From Inonotus obliquus (taxonomy: Eukaryota; Basidiomycota; Agaricomycetes; Hymenochaetales; Hymenochaetaceae): a DNA stretch of 64,000 nucleotides. Of the stretch, positions 46,346 to 59,100 are shown piece by piece. The stretch is taken from assembly GCA_032164295.1 (NCBI GenBank), contig JAJHTX010000001.1:434001-498000 (forward strand). The letters run 5' to 3'. Position numbers and translations under genes: made by a program. A model generated the notes under the pieces. It was not told where the DNA came from. It did not search any database and saw only the letters and a list, made by a program, of their open reading frames with translations. Within the stretch, counting starts at the first letter, position 1. Each line of letters begins with the position of its first letter.

Positions 46346-47790
46346 ATGAAGATCTCAACGTCCACATCTTTCGTTATGGCAGCCACTGCCTCGCTCGCGC
46401 TACAGTCATCTGCGCTTGCTTTGCCGTCGGACTCTCCAGACGTTGCTTTAGGCTCCCCTCGCTCTGCGCGTACTGCAACGACTGCGCGATTCTCTGATCG
46501 CGCTGAGACTGTCCGCTCGGGTAGTCGGGAGAGGTCACGTAAGGATTGTCATACCTGATTATAGACTTGATGCTAATCGTTGTTTCAGAAACGCGTCGTG
46601 ATACGTTGGGGGATCTGGCCTCCACAAGTGTGAATTCAATAGATGGTTTGACGGACGACATTTCAGCGGAACTAAGTGCCCTTAGCCTTCGCATTGCCGT
46701 TAGAGGTGAACCCGAGAAGGGCGCGGGTGATTCATCAGCAGACCGTAGTATTGTCCTACCCTCTTCCGCGCTTCCGGTAGCTCCGGCCAGCATACTCAGT
46801 CAAGTAGGGAGTACCGTCACCCAGGCTAGCTCGGCAACTCCCTCTGTGGTTGATACTGTCACTGGCAGACCAGCGCAAGTGGGGGATCAGACTCCCGAGC
46901 CTCTGGTACAAGTCGCGCCTAATAATGCTCCTCAGCCTCCAGTGCCCAATCAGGCGACCCAGGATTCTCCCCTAAATCGTGAGGGCGCAGCTACTGGAGC
47001 TGTTCAAGTGATTAATAACGCGGTCAAAGAGACTGCGAGAGAAAATTTCGGCCAGACTGCTGCTGAGCAGTCCGAGTACAACGATACTGCCGTATCCGAT
47101 TTATCTAGCAACCAGAAGGACGGATTAGCATCGCCATCGTCGACGATCGCTACTCCTTCATCTTCCCCGTCCTCTTCGCCCGTTGTTACATCCTCGACCG
47201 ATGCTGCCGCTTCATCCCCGACTGATACCGCTTCAGACTCCCCGACATCCGTTGGTTTTGGTTTGGGAGATTTCAACATTTTTCCAACCCCAGCACCCAT
47301 CAATCCGAACGGTGCGTCGACGCCTAGCCTCCCTGTCCCAGTACCAGCTCAGAGCAATCTGCCTGTGAGCCCTTTCGCTCTTACCCCACCGAGTAATCCT
47401 CCTGCCGGTCTTCCGATAAACTCAACTAGTGGCCTTTCCAGCCTACCAGACAGCCTTCCAATCAGTCCTCTTCCAACCAGCCCGCCGTCGTTTTTACAGG
47501 GAAAACGCACAGCGGTAACTCGCGGCGAAGTTTCGTATGAGAAGGTTCGCACAGCAGAAGACGAACTTATTGCATCAAATGCAACGCCTCCTTTGTTGGG
47601 AAGGGAAGAAATAGTGGCGGGTGCTTCTGCTTCTCTGACTAGTCCAACTTCTGCTGTCAGCGGTACATCGCAGCCTACAACGACGACAGCATCGGCCAGC
47701 CCGGATGCATCACCGGAGGCTCCGACGTCTCCTCCCTCCCGTCGGAGCCGCTTTCGTTTCTTCCGTTTCAGCCGCAAAGCGAATGCTTGA
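46346..47790 (+). CDS. Secreted Ser/Thr/Pro-rich protein
   Basis: Two exons (46346-46538, 46589-47790) with a 50-nt intron in phase 1 give 464 residues. A signal peptide covers about residues 1-25 (MKISTSTSFVMAATASLALQ, cleavage after an ALA). The mature part is almost wholly low-complexity: Ser, Thr, Pro and Ala runs that would be heavily O-mannosylated. There are short basic sites (QGKRTAVTRGE near residue 365) that a kexin protease could cut. The end is strongly basic (SRRSRFRFFRFSRKANA), so there is no GPI-anchor signal. No known domain. It may be a cell-surface or extracellular protein. The first ATG in frame gives the signal peptide directly. Confidence 0.7.
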
Positions 47791-48154
47791 CCTGTTCTCT
47801 GCTACCTATTGTCCCTATTCTTGATTTATCCTATACCCTGGGTCACTCCCGTTTCTCTGCGAATTTAGCTTGGACAGTGTTGCTTTCATCTCATCGGCTT
47901 GCTATTTCTTAATTATATATACACGTCAGTTTCCTTGGTTCCTTGTTCACGCTCCTCTTGATTATAGACATTCGTGGTTTTGTTTGAATAGTCTTCAGAG
48001 TATCGAATTTTATATGTTTGTGGTGCCTTTCGAAAGTGACGCGAGCAAGAAATGAGTGAGATCGGAAAGTGATTGGCATTGCCTGTTTCGGTAATGCCGT
48101 TGTGAAAATCTCTGACTTGGACAAGAATCACTAGACCTCCTTCCGTCTTCCACA
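47791..48154. other. Intergenic
   Basis: 364 bp between the secreted protein and IPI1. It probably combines a 3' UTR with the IPI1 promoter; CT-rich strips occur but I see no TATA box. Confidence 0.45.
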
Positions 48155-51100
48155 ATGACAAAAAGCGCGAAAAGGAAGAAGGAAAAAGCAGCCGACTTCA
48201 CAGTACGCCATTCCACCATCCATTCCATAGTCCTAACTGAAATGTTTTGTGGCAGAAACGTAAGCTCAAACTTGGGAAGGGTAAACAACCAGCAGCCAAT
48301 GCTGTAGACACTTCCTTCAAGGCTCGATGTGAGTGTGTTGACGGACGGACTGTTGCTGGGATGTGAAGCGAGCTTCTTAGCGATTGCTCTACCTCAGCAG
48401 AGTATAGCTGTTGCGAATGAGACATCGGCACCGACGACTAAGCGAAAACTTACTCTCGACACCTTGTTGGCTCATTTGAAGCACTACGGAGCGGGTGTAC
48501 GCAAGGGTGCGTTCTTATTGCTGTCTTGAGCTTGTCATTTGTTTATCGATTGCTGTTAGACTCTCTGCAAGGACTCCAAGAGCTACTGGGCGGGTATCCA
48601 GAACTTATTGAACGGAACTTGTCCAAGTTGGTGAATGGCTGTATTCGGTTGATTAGTGACGAAGTATGTGGTCTTCCTCCTGACTCGTCCTTTGTGCTAA
48701 TACGGAATTCATAGGATGCCTCCGTCAGGCGAGCTCTCCATAGTTTTTTCTCGTGGCTTCTCCCCCGAATACCAAAGGTACGCTTAACAATCCCTTGTAA
48801 GGCTCAGCTCTGAATTTCTCCTGCAGGATCACTTGATCCCACATTCCTCAACTCTACTCCTATTCACCGCTTCTGCTCTATCACATATCTTCCCCGAGAT
48901 CAGGCTCGATGCACTTCGTTTACTAGACCTTTTATTGGAGCTCATTCCGGCGCATGTTGTTGCTGGATTCCGGGGGAACGAGACTGGTGGAAGCCAAACT
49001 GGCCATGGACGAAAAATACTAGATGGTTATCTTGGGCTTTTGAATGTGGGAGTGAGGTTCGGTGAAGATGAAGGGAAGAAGACGGGATCATCTTCTGTAG
49101 TTGGCGGACAATCGTTGGGTCTAGTGAATTTGTCGCATACTGTGAGCTCCATAAAATCTCCAGTTTTTGTTTTACTGCAACTTATATGTCAATTTTCAGT
49201 CCAAGGCAACTGTCCTGAATTCCTTCTCAAAATTCCTTCATCATGCTATAGTGCAGGATGATGACCGACAAAGAGATTCGATACCACTTTGGTACCTCTC
49301 AGGAGCGTTCCGTTCTCAGGAAGCTTTTGCGTCGTTTGTGGATATACTCTCCCCGCGACGTACTGCCGAGCATTCTCAGTGCCAGGAGCGCTTATGGTCG
49401 GAAGTTGATCAGGATGACTGTCCTGGTTTATATCATTTGAGCGACGTGATTGAGGATCCGCGGACGGGAGATAACGCTCTTGACGTGGAAAGCATATTGG
49501 CTGAGATTGCTCGCCTCAATCATAACGACAAAACGTCCGAAGCTCTGGATACTTCAAATGGGCGACTGCTTGCTGTAAGTTTACGATTTTCACTAACAGT
49601 CTGGCGGTAAACTCATGGTATCATGAAGTCACTTTGCAGAACAATCCATCCTGTCCTGGTGTCTATATTCCTGGACTGCGCCCCTTCTGTCTTCTCCCCG
49701 GCACAAGCGAGCCCGGAGACTGAGCTTGAACTTGTGCTTGCCTTGTTGTCAATCGCTCGCTGTTTGTACGGTAATCTCCTCCGGGATAGTAGCATTGTGA
49801 GTTTGTTCATGTTGACTCTTGACCCCTCTTACGCTCAATTGCCGTTAGTCCCCAGAACAGAGGGAACCCATCCGAAGGGACCTTGAGGCCCTCATCACCC
49901 ATATGACAGCCTACTTTCCCTTTGGCGAGAATAGCATGTTTGCACACGATACCAAGGTGAAATCAGATACAATGCGACCACTAAAAATCAGCGCTGATTT
50001 ACAGTACATTGATAGGTAGAAAGTACATTCGGCCGAATGAACCTAATTTATTGCGAGCTGTTTTCCTTGCTATCTTTCGATCACGATCACTCAACCGGTG
50101 TTCGAGATGATTGTCAGACACCCGTGACAAAACGTCGAAAATTAAATTACCACTCGAGTAGCAAGGACAAGATAGCAACGATGTCAGGTACAAGCGTTGC
50201 TCGACAAACTGATAGAGTCCGAGAGTTCGTTATTCGGTGCCTTCACGGGACAACGTCGGGTGCGAGCGCGATCACTCACCCTTTAGGACAATCCCTCACA
50301 GCACAGTCGTATATGGAACTTTTACCCACTCTGTGGTGGTTACTAGACCGCCAAGATAGTGACGACGTTTCTGAGGTGTGGAAGGCTGTGATACATCATG
50401 CTACGAAGGCTGGGTCAACCAGTACCGTTAAGCCTATCACGATCGAATTCGTCGGCCGATTGATTCTGGTCAGTGTCCCTCTTTTTCCTTCTGTGTTATC
50501 TGTGGCATCAATTTATTTTATACTCTTTTATTTTTCTTTTCAGCTCCAGGCTGAACCTTCGTATACAGGATCATTCATAATCGGATCCTTTGCATCGGAC
50601 GATTTACAAAAAGGGTTACGTGACTGGTACTATCACTTACCTAAAGTGCTCTGGGAGCTCGGTGATAAGAATCCAACTGCTACTGAGGTAAGTCTTGGCT
50701 CAACCCTTATGTGTATCATGTCACACAATGGGCAATATATTTTAACATACTTATGAAATTTGCGTTTTGCAGTTAATTCTACTCTTCATTCTCAGGCTGA
50801 TCCAGCGCTGTTCGTGGTTGAATAATGGAGAGGTAAATGGGGTGACGGGTTGTTCATCAGGGTTATCACTAACGCCGAACATTTTTTTCATTCGTCCACT
50901 TGACTTTCTCATAGATTTATTCTGCGCTTTGCACGCGATTCGCTCCATTCTTTACCGTACAGCACGCGACTCGAGGGGAAATCCGTGGTCCTTTTACACG
51001 ATTGGATAAACTTTCAAGTTCAAGTATACCACCGGACATTTCCCTGGAATCTTCAGATCCGAATAATATCAGCATCGACATCGACATCGACATCGGCGCC

Positions 51101-51574
51101 TTACAAGCAAAAGCACAAACACTAACGAGAATCAACCCTTTAAAGAAACTTGCACTCGATGTTGCTTCTGTCCTCATTTCACCAACATCAACAACGACAT
51201 CGACATCAACAGCAAAAAACAGCCAGAATTCCAAAAATAATCGTAAAAATCTCATTATACCCGTACCACCACCCCGAAAAATAAATTCGACCACGGACCG
51301 AGAGGAACGAGGTGAATATTGGCGACCACGATCTCAACTTTCTATTTCCGGATTGAGCAGTGATCCGGTTTCGGTGACTAGAATGGCATCATCGGTATCG
51401 GCATCGGCATCGGCATCGGCATCAGTGGTATCAGCGTCGGTTGCGGTTACCACGGTTGCAAGAGCAGGAGCAGAAGAAGAGGAGGCTCAGTCCAAACTTA
51501 ATCTGAGGCATGCCGTAAGTAAGGCTGTTTTGGGCACGGTGGAGGAAAGGTATTGGCTTGGTGTGTCGTCGTAA
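48155..51574 (+). CDS. IPI1: IPI1/TEX10-type pre-rRNA processing protein
   Basis: Thirteen exons (48155-48202, 48256-48328, 48408-48506, 48560-48663, 48715-48777, 48827-49141, 49200-49574, 49629-49796, 49849-49956, 50016-50468, 50544-50687, 50773-50832, 50915-51574) give 889 residues. The start is Lys-rich (MTKSAKRKKEKAADFTKRKL), as in Ipi1, and the conserved LTLDTLLAHLKHYGAGVRKD with SLQGLQELL begins the HEAT/ARM-like solenoid. Further landmarks are DEDASVRRALHSFFSWLLP and FPEIRLDALRLLDLLLEL. Ipi1 is part of the Rix1 complex that removes the ITS2 spacer in 60S assembly and also has a role in replication. The last exon holds codon repeats (IDIDIDI; a Ser-Ala run at about 51393-51425). Acceptors AAG at 49628 and TAG at 49848 were chosen for frame. 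Confidence 0.88.
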
Positions 51575-52438
51575 GTGTATTGCGCTTACTTTTACTGGGG
51601 ATTTAATTCGGGACATAATTAGTTATATACCACAATAACCAGGATAACTACGTGTAACCTGCGACATACATACGATTCGATACTGACAACCGATTGTAAA
51701 GGAACCTTTGTTGACCCCTTGCCAAGTAAGGTTTACCTACCTCGGGGTCAGGTTTTGGCTTTTGTGTAATGATGGAGTCGGTGATCGGAGGTTATATGCT
51801 TGTAATGCTGTGTTTTTCGTCTCTCCAGTCCTCCGTGAGCCCGAGACTTCCAGCGAGATTCCGAAGGCACGCAGCGCTCATCCGCGTATTCTTGTATGCG
51901 TTTACGCGTAGCCGAGAATCAGACTGAAGGAAATCTCACGCGAAGGCCACAAACAGGCTCGGGGACTCGAATCTCACCATTCCTCGTCATTCGTAAGGAC
52001 ATTCGTGACGAACTACGGATGTCTTCCGGTCGCTCGCTTACAGAGAGAAAGTTTACGCATCAATCCTTTTCCTTCCCTGTTCTGTTCAGCGCTCTTCTCG
52101 CATCACGTATCTCTGATCGTGCAACATGCCACATGCATCATCTCACTCTTGTCAAATACTCCCCTACCTCCAACACAACACAACATGAAACGCGTTCTAG
52201 CTCAGGCTAGTACACCAAATACTCGTTCCTTATCAACTACCACTACTCTCAATCAACTTCTCTGTCTAGGACTCCAAATTCAATCATCCATTCACAGTCG
52301 TACCTATCACACCTTCCCACCATCTCATGAGCGTGTACACGATAATATACCACTAATTCCGAAACCAGTCTATTGTATATAGCATTTATTACCGAGACTC
52401 GCAGACTCGGATGCTTCGGACGTTACTACGAGTTATGT
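51575..52438. other. Intergenic, no gene seen
   Basis: 864 bp downstream of IPI1. Frames at 51896-52382 on the plus strand are open but have no coding look. Confidence 0.45.
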
Positions 52439-52899
52439 CTAATACCAATGGTATATTGAATGCCTTGCATCCCTGATCCCTGGGGAGATCATTGACGCTC
52501 GGAGGAGGCTGTGTCTTCGGTTGATATTGGGTTGAGAGGAGGAATATTTGTCGGAGGGAGGAGGAACAGTAAATAAATACTGCTGTGAATCGGTACTGTA
52601 CGAGGCCGAAGTCAAGGTCGATTGACTTCGAGCGCGAAAGGAAACGAAAGGATGCAACCTTCAAGTTCCCCTTCCGCGACTTCCACTCCACAAATCCATT
52701 CGGCGCCATACATTGGGCACTGGTCCATTTATTAAACTCTGAAGCTTACTAAACCTCCACTTCCACTTCCACTTCCACCTGCACCACCACCACCGCTGAT
52801 GTGATGGTAACCCGAGCGACGCGTACGCTTTCGGCTACTTCCTTCAAATTCACGAGGCTTTCCCCCTAAGCTTCCGTATCTCCGTCTTGAATCTCCCAT
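52439..52899 (-). CDS. Small Gly/Ser-rich basic protein (tentative)
   Basis: On the minus strand an ATG at 52897-52899 opens 50 codons (MGDSRRRYGSLGGKPREFEG, RKRTRRSGYHH, then a Gly/Ser run) that end at a GTAAGC donor at 52749. A second exon from about 52579 reads YLFTVPPPSDKYSSSQPN and ends IYHWY with a stop at 52439-52441. Joined in phase 0 they give about 96 residues. No family recognised; the acceptor could also be 3 nt earlier. It may instead be two unrelated frames. Confidence 0.35.
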
Positions 52900-53750
52900 A
52901 CAATACAAAACAATTAATCAACCACTAAAGACGGCTGACCAGTGAGCCCGTACGTGAATTTCCGTTCGTTCTTTCTGCGGCTCTGCTGTTTGTAATGTGA
53001 TTGTGAGCGTGATTGTGATTGGAATTTAGTCGGTGAGTTTGTGTGTTATAATTGTTTATTATTTGTTTTTATTCTGCTCAGGTTTTATTTGCCAAGCCTG
53101 GTGGATTGAGTTTGAAGGTCGGAGGTCGAAGGTCCTCGGACTTGGAGATGATGCGGATACGGATACGGTTGAAGAAAGAAGAAAGAAGGAAGCCGACAAG
53201 GTTACCGAGACCGATACCGAGATGCCTTCGTGACTTTGAATTGTACTAACTAGGACTACGTAGTAAGCAGTGCTATTGAATGTTTTCGAGAAACAAAACA
53301 TATACGAAGATGCTTTTTTGCTTCCGTTTTGACTGTGCAGGCTGCCATAATAGTACTTCATAACTACGGTGATGAGATAAAGTCTCGTTGGAGTGAATGT
53401 CTCTGCTTCTGTCTTCTATCTTCTATCATCTGTAGGCTCCATTCTTCTTGACTGGAGCTGGCGCATCGGCGGGCCGGTTTTTCTGGTCTTGGGGTATGGC
53501 TATATGGATGGATGGAAGACATATATTTCTATTTCTTATTTCTTTCTCTTGTTACGGAAGATAGTCGTGACTTATAGACTCAACTCAGGCCGCAGATCAA
53601 TATCAATGATGCCGTTTACCAGATCTTATAAGCATTCAATACATCCGGAATCGTCATCGAAAACACCACGAGAAACACCACGCAAAACTCGACTTCATCT
53701 TCGACTGCGACTTCGTCCTTGTTCGCTTTCGTTTCGCTTCCGGGTTACAT

Positions 53751-53771
53751 CGTCCATCGTCCATCGTCCAT
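53751..53771. repeat. (CGTCCAT)3 short tandem repeat
   Basis: Three perfect 7-bp units followed by a partial CGTC, in the gene-poor region. Confidence 0.8.
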
Positions 53772-54264
53772 CGTCGTTATCTTATTGTACTATATGTATA
53801 TATGGCGGCCACCTGAGCGCATATATAGCTTCCTCAATCACAATCTAATAGTACTATCACAATCACTATCACATTCACATTCACATTCACTATCACCAAA
53901 CCCCTTCGAACTCGAACCCTCCCGTAAATTTCCCGTATTAATATTCATATCCGTAATCACAACCGTAATCGCAGCCGTATCTACGACCATTTCCGTATCC
54001 GAACCATATCCGTAACCGTAACCGACTGGCAGCGATGCAGATCAAGTCAAGAACGACAGTTAGGGAGGTTGAGGTAGAGGTCGAGGTTGATTTTGAGGTA
54101 GAGAGCACCCGCACCCGTATCCGTATCCGAATGTGAACCCGCGGAACCCAATAAATATTAATCTGATTATTCTCGTTCTCGGTTCAGAGTGTATTACACT
54201 GCAGCCACACAGCCTACAGTTATTATTGATATTACAAGAAAAGCCGGTCGCAGAACTTACTAGT

Positions 54265-54335
54265 ATCGCAAATCGCAAATCGCAAATCGCACAATATTGC
54301 ATATCGCAAATCGCATATCGCATATCGCATCGCGA
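54265..54335. repeat. ATCGCAA/ATCGCAT heptamer repeats
   Basis: A series of 7-bp units, ATCGCAA several times and then ATCGCAT several times, interrupted once near 54290-54300. Confidence 0.75.
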
Positions 54336-56182
54336 ATTCCAGTCCATATTGTATCGCCTCGTGAATCTTTTCAAATGAACTTTGAATTCGAATTCGAATT
54401 TGGATTTGGAGTTTCGGAAGCGTCGAGACTCGATAGCGGAAGCCCCCAAATTGCGATATTGCGATAATAATGCGACGATGCGAGGCGACGGCGTGATAAC
54501 TCCTAGGCCTGCCTGTACATATGGTGTTCTGCCGTCTGCTGTCTGCTGTCTGCGCCGGTAATCGAAGCTCGAAGGCTCGAAGCTCGAATATCTATACCAA
54601 TTGTTATTATTGTAATACCCACATGCGCCACAGATCGTACAATATGATATTTACGTTGTCGCGTCGCCCACCTTAAAGACGACTAAATGAATATATGTAG
54701 ATCTTACATCTGCAACCTGAATCATCTCTACTCGGTGTCTCGGTGTTAGGCAACCTGACGACGAATTCAAAACGAGTGAATGAACGAACAAACGAACGAC
54801 AATACAACAAGTACACCACATTATTCAATTTAAATTTCAGTTTCAGTTTCGATCACGCATGGCGCGCGGACGGACGGATTCGCGGTTAGGTAGGAGGCTT
54901 GGCTTGGCCTGACAGCGGGTATAAGCAGCAGCTTTAATAAGTTACTAGGTACACACACCAATGATGGGAGCACGAAGCACGGCTGGCGAGAGATCGAACG
55001 GACCTTCGTTACGTAATCAAAGGTCCTCTTGCGGCGATAAGTGCGTTACTCCATTTTGGGTTTGAACATTGTTCACCCCGTTCAAGTGGGTTCAAAAGTT
55101 CACCATCATCTTGGGGGAACAGTTCAAGTGTTGAGCCGCGAATTCGTATGGATACGTTGATGGTATTATATTGTATTCGTTAGTAAGTTCTACCTGCATC
55201 GATAGGTACAACACTAGGCCTGTAAAGAGTTTTGTAAATCATTTCTGTTTCTTCCTAACGGCTGAACTTACTTGAGTACCTGTCCAAAAGGGGTACAACT
55301 TGACGTATCCCAATTCGGGGATAGTGTAAACAAATGTTGACTTACATGCACGGAATGGTGATTTGAAAAAAAACCTGTGCAGGTGTTGTTTGATCAGTTG
55401 ATGCATATGTGTGCGCGTGGACCATGGACCCTCGTAGACGCCGTTCCCGTTCTCGTGAGACGCGACGGGTAGACAATCCGTAGACTCGTTATGAAAAAAG
55501 GGAAGGGAAGGGGTACATAGTTAAGTGCGATGAGGATGTAAGAGCTAAAATAAGAATGAAAAAATGATTTTTTTTGTTGTTGAAGGAGACGATGCTCCGA
55601 ACAGTCGCAAGCTGCGAGGGAGCGAGCGTTTAGCCCCCTTCGGGTCTTTACCCTACCCTTGATCGTTTCCTTTTATTTCTTCCCTTTTTCTTTACCTCGT
55701 TTACCACCTGGCACCTGGCATCCCCGTACGCTCTATTCTCTTACCTTCTTGACTACCACCTTGCTTGACATATTGCTTGGGCTTTCCCCCTTAATCTTCC
55801 CTCCTTCCTCATTTGCTTTTCGTTTTCGCTTTCCGCTGTCGGATTGAACACCGAGCTTTTTAGCTCAACAAGTGGACTGTTTTTAACGTACTTTGAACAT
55901 CTCCTCAATTGCTGAGCTGAGGCTAAAGTCTAATTATTTCTTTTTTCTCTCTTCCTCCCGGAACTTTCTTTTCTTGGATCTCTGTTGAGTTGATCGGGCG
56001 CTTTTCTGACAGACCTAGGACCACGCGGACGAAGGGGAGTGCGAATTGATTGAAGTCGAGAATAGATCCTGGTTGCAATTGGCCGTCCGTCAGAAAGAGG
56101 CCATCTTTGTCTGACGGGAGTTGGCGTGATAAAGACCCAGAGGAGGACGGAAGCAGGTTCGATTGAATTGATTTGGGAGAAT

Positions 56183-59100
56183 ATGGATCAGATGGAATTT
56201 GCTGGGGAAGGGCCTTGCGCGAATCTGGGTACGACAGGCACAGTTGAATCAAGCCCACCTGGGCGGCATCAAACGGTGCGGTTGCTGCGGTATTTTACTC
56301 TTAGAGAACTTTCTGCTGACTCTTGATCCCGTCCTTCCAACCCCCTTCATTCCCAAACATTCCACTACTGCTTTTCCATACCTTTCATTTTACTTTTTTT
56401 GCCCCCTCTCTTCGCAAAACGTCATCGGCGTCGCTGGTGGTGTGATCGCAGTTGTATATTCAGGCGCCTTATCGCCGCCACGGACATAATAACTCGCTTG
56501 CCACACCCCCGACTTTCGCTACCACCCGTTCTGTAACACGCTTTGTGTTCGGTGCAGACAACGTGGAAGAGACTGACGTAAAAAATCAGCCAGTCGCGCT
56601 TACACATTCATTTGCAAATCAAGGCCCTCAGAGGGAACGAACAATATCGTATCCCGGACCTGGTCATCGTCCCACACGCTCCTTTTCCACTGTCCCGCCA
56701 CTTCCGTCTATTCAAGCGCGAATAGCTCAGACTCAATCTGCGTTCCGGATATTCAATCAAGACAAGCCCCTCCCACTGCTACCGCTACCGCAATCTCCCG
56801 TTGCACCCGGAGGACAATACAAACCGACATCGGAACCGAGCGAGGAAAATCGGGATATGAGTGTGGGTATATGCGAAAGTGGGGATGCGAAGACAGAGGT
56901 TTTGCCGAGAGATCTGAAGACGGAGACGAAACGAGATCTGAAGGGTGGCAAGAGGGCCGACGAATCGACGGGATCCTGGTTGGATGGATTTGAGAACCAT
57001 GGGGAGCGTGACAGCATTCACGGACAGTACGGTGCGTTATTTTTCTGTTTTATTTTGGGTCGGCGTCGGCGTTGGGTCGATCCATGAGATCATAAAACAC
57101 AAGAAAAATGAGGGTACAAGCATGCGTGGGAACTGATAGATGTCACAGTGACTGAGTGCCTGTCACATGGAGTAATATTTTATTAGTATATTATATTAAA
57201 TTAGTGATACGTCGGTTAATTTCGTCGAGACACGGTCGGCTTTTTACCTCTTTCTTGCTTTCCCCTGCTGCACTCCCTTCTCGCGCGTGTCCCCTCCTCG
57301 CGTTCAGACGACGACATTCACGACGCGGTCCGCAACAAGCGTGCTGCTCATTGACATAAACGACAGACACGATACCAACAACGCCGACGCCGACGCGTTG
57401 CTTCTCTGACACTTGTGATATACCTGTCCACTCACTCTCCCCTCTCTTCTTTAGAGCTCGACGACTATTTGTCCCGTTCAGCACCCTCCTCGCCGTCCCC
57501 CCAGCCATCGACAACAACAGAGCGCCCTCCAAGGCTCCCAAGAGCTCACACTTCCCCTAGCTCAACCTTGTTCTCCGGAAAGTCAAAGTCCACCGAGCAC
57601 TTCCGAGACCAAGAAGAGTTCTTTGGTGCTGGCCGTAACCGAAAACTGAGGCCATTCTATCTGTCCACTAGTCCGAGAATGTCGACTTTCACGCCTCAGT
57701 CCATCCATGCAGATCAAAGCCCGCTAACCAAACCAGGCCTCACGCGCCCTGGTTCAGAAGGTGAAGCTCTTTATGATGTCTCCCTCTCCCACTTTGCGCG
57801 TCCACCCAAGGTCGATCCGTCCAGTTTTCCAGACCCGTATCCCCACGGCTTGTCCTACCACCAAGGGACACCAACATTGTCCTCTGCAGGTTCGTCATCC
57901 GCTTCGACGCGTTCTTCTGCATACACGAACCCGGGAAGTACTATTTCCGCAAGCGGCTATTCTGGTGACTACAGCCACGTGCGCGTCGCGTCCGGTGAGG
58001 ACTTTGAAGGAACTGGAGGAATAGGCGTTCTCGGCGCTGGTTTAGGCATTAACATGGCCGGCCCACCGTTTCACACAGACTCTGTCCCCGAAAAGCTGGC
58101 TCGCACGTCGACAGGCTCATCGATCTCGCGCAAGTCCCATCATGCACCGTCACATGCACCTCACGTGCCGGTATCTCGGATGCGTCATACGCGCACTATG
58201 CATTCCCAATCCCATTCGCAAACAGAAGATTTCAACGCGCAGATGAACCCTGTTGAACGCCCTCTGCGCTCGCAGCCGAGCTACGATACCTCGTGGCAGC
58301 GCGAACATGAAGATTTCGGCACCAGCGAAGAAGAGTATGAATATGGACACGACGAGGACTATGACTTTGGTTTGAATGAAGTTTTAGAAGAGCAACTTGG
58401 CTCGGCCATTTCGGTTGTCGAAGAGGGTCGAAGTCTGATCATACACGGTGAAGGAATGCCCATACACGCCTTGAACATACAACCAGGTTTGTCTATTACT
58501 GCTCCCGCGCGCGTTTTAAAGAAAGAAGAATGATTAACTATGGCTTCTGTTTCAGGAATAACCCACCTTCTTGTCGGAGGTTCGAGTACGCCTAATTCCG
58601 TCCCGGCCTTCTTAACGACGATGCTTCCCCAAATAAGTTCCACTCTTCTGGCGCTTGATATCTCTGCCAATTTCTTGGTATCCCTCTCGCCTGCTTTGGG
58701 GTCATGCACATCCCTTGAGGAGCTCAATATCTCCGCCAATCCTCTCCGTGCCCTTCCCGAGTTCTTAGCTCATCTGACATCACTCCGTCTTTTGCTTGCG
58801 GACTCTACGGGAATTTCAGCGATGCCTGGAACCCTTTCGGCACTCCAGAAGCTGCATACGTTAAGCATCAGACGAAATAAAATGAACGCCCTCCCCAGTT
58901 GGCTGTGTACTTTGCCCTGTTTAGAGAGTCTCCTGGTTGATGGCAACCCATTTCAAGGACCATGGAAGGCTTTGGTCGAGCCCCTTTTGGCTAGAGCGCC
59001 GATGACGCCCGCCTACCCCCCTTCAACACCTATGATTGCCCCGCCTTCGGCATTACCACTTTCGGCAACAAACACAACCGGTGTTGAAACAAGTGACGTA

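Larger units (their letters stand above)
52900..56182. other. Gene-poor region with short tandem repeats
   Basis: This 3.3-kb stretch is the longest without a gene in the window and lies upstream of the RhoGEF gene. It holds many short direct repeats: (CGTCCAT)3 at 53751-53771, (ATTCAC)3 at 53873-53890, an ATCGCAA/ATCGCAT series at about 54265-54335, and GAATTC runs at 54383-54405. A minus-strand frame of 111 codons at 55923-56258 overlaps the RhoGEF 5' region and is doubtful. Pyrimidine-rich sequence at 55620-55830 may mark a start of transcription. Confidence 0.5.

Noticed and set aside
55923..56258. 111-codon minus-strand frame
   Set aside because: Some segments look protein-like, but it overlaps the RhoGEF 5' region on the other strand and lacks a homologue I can recognise.
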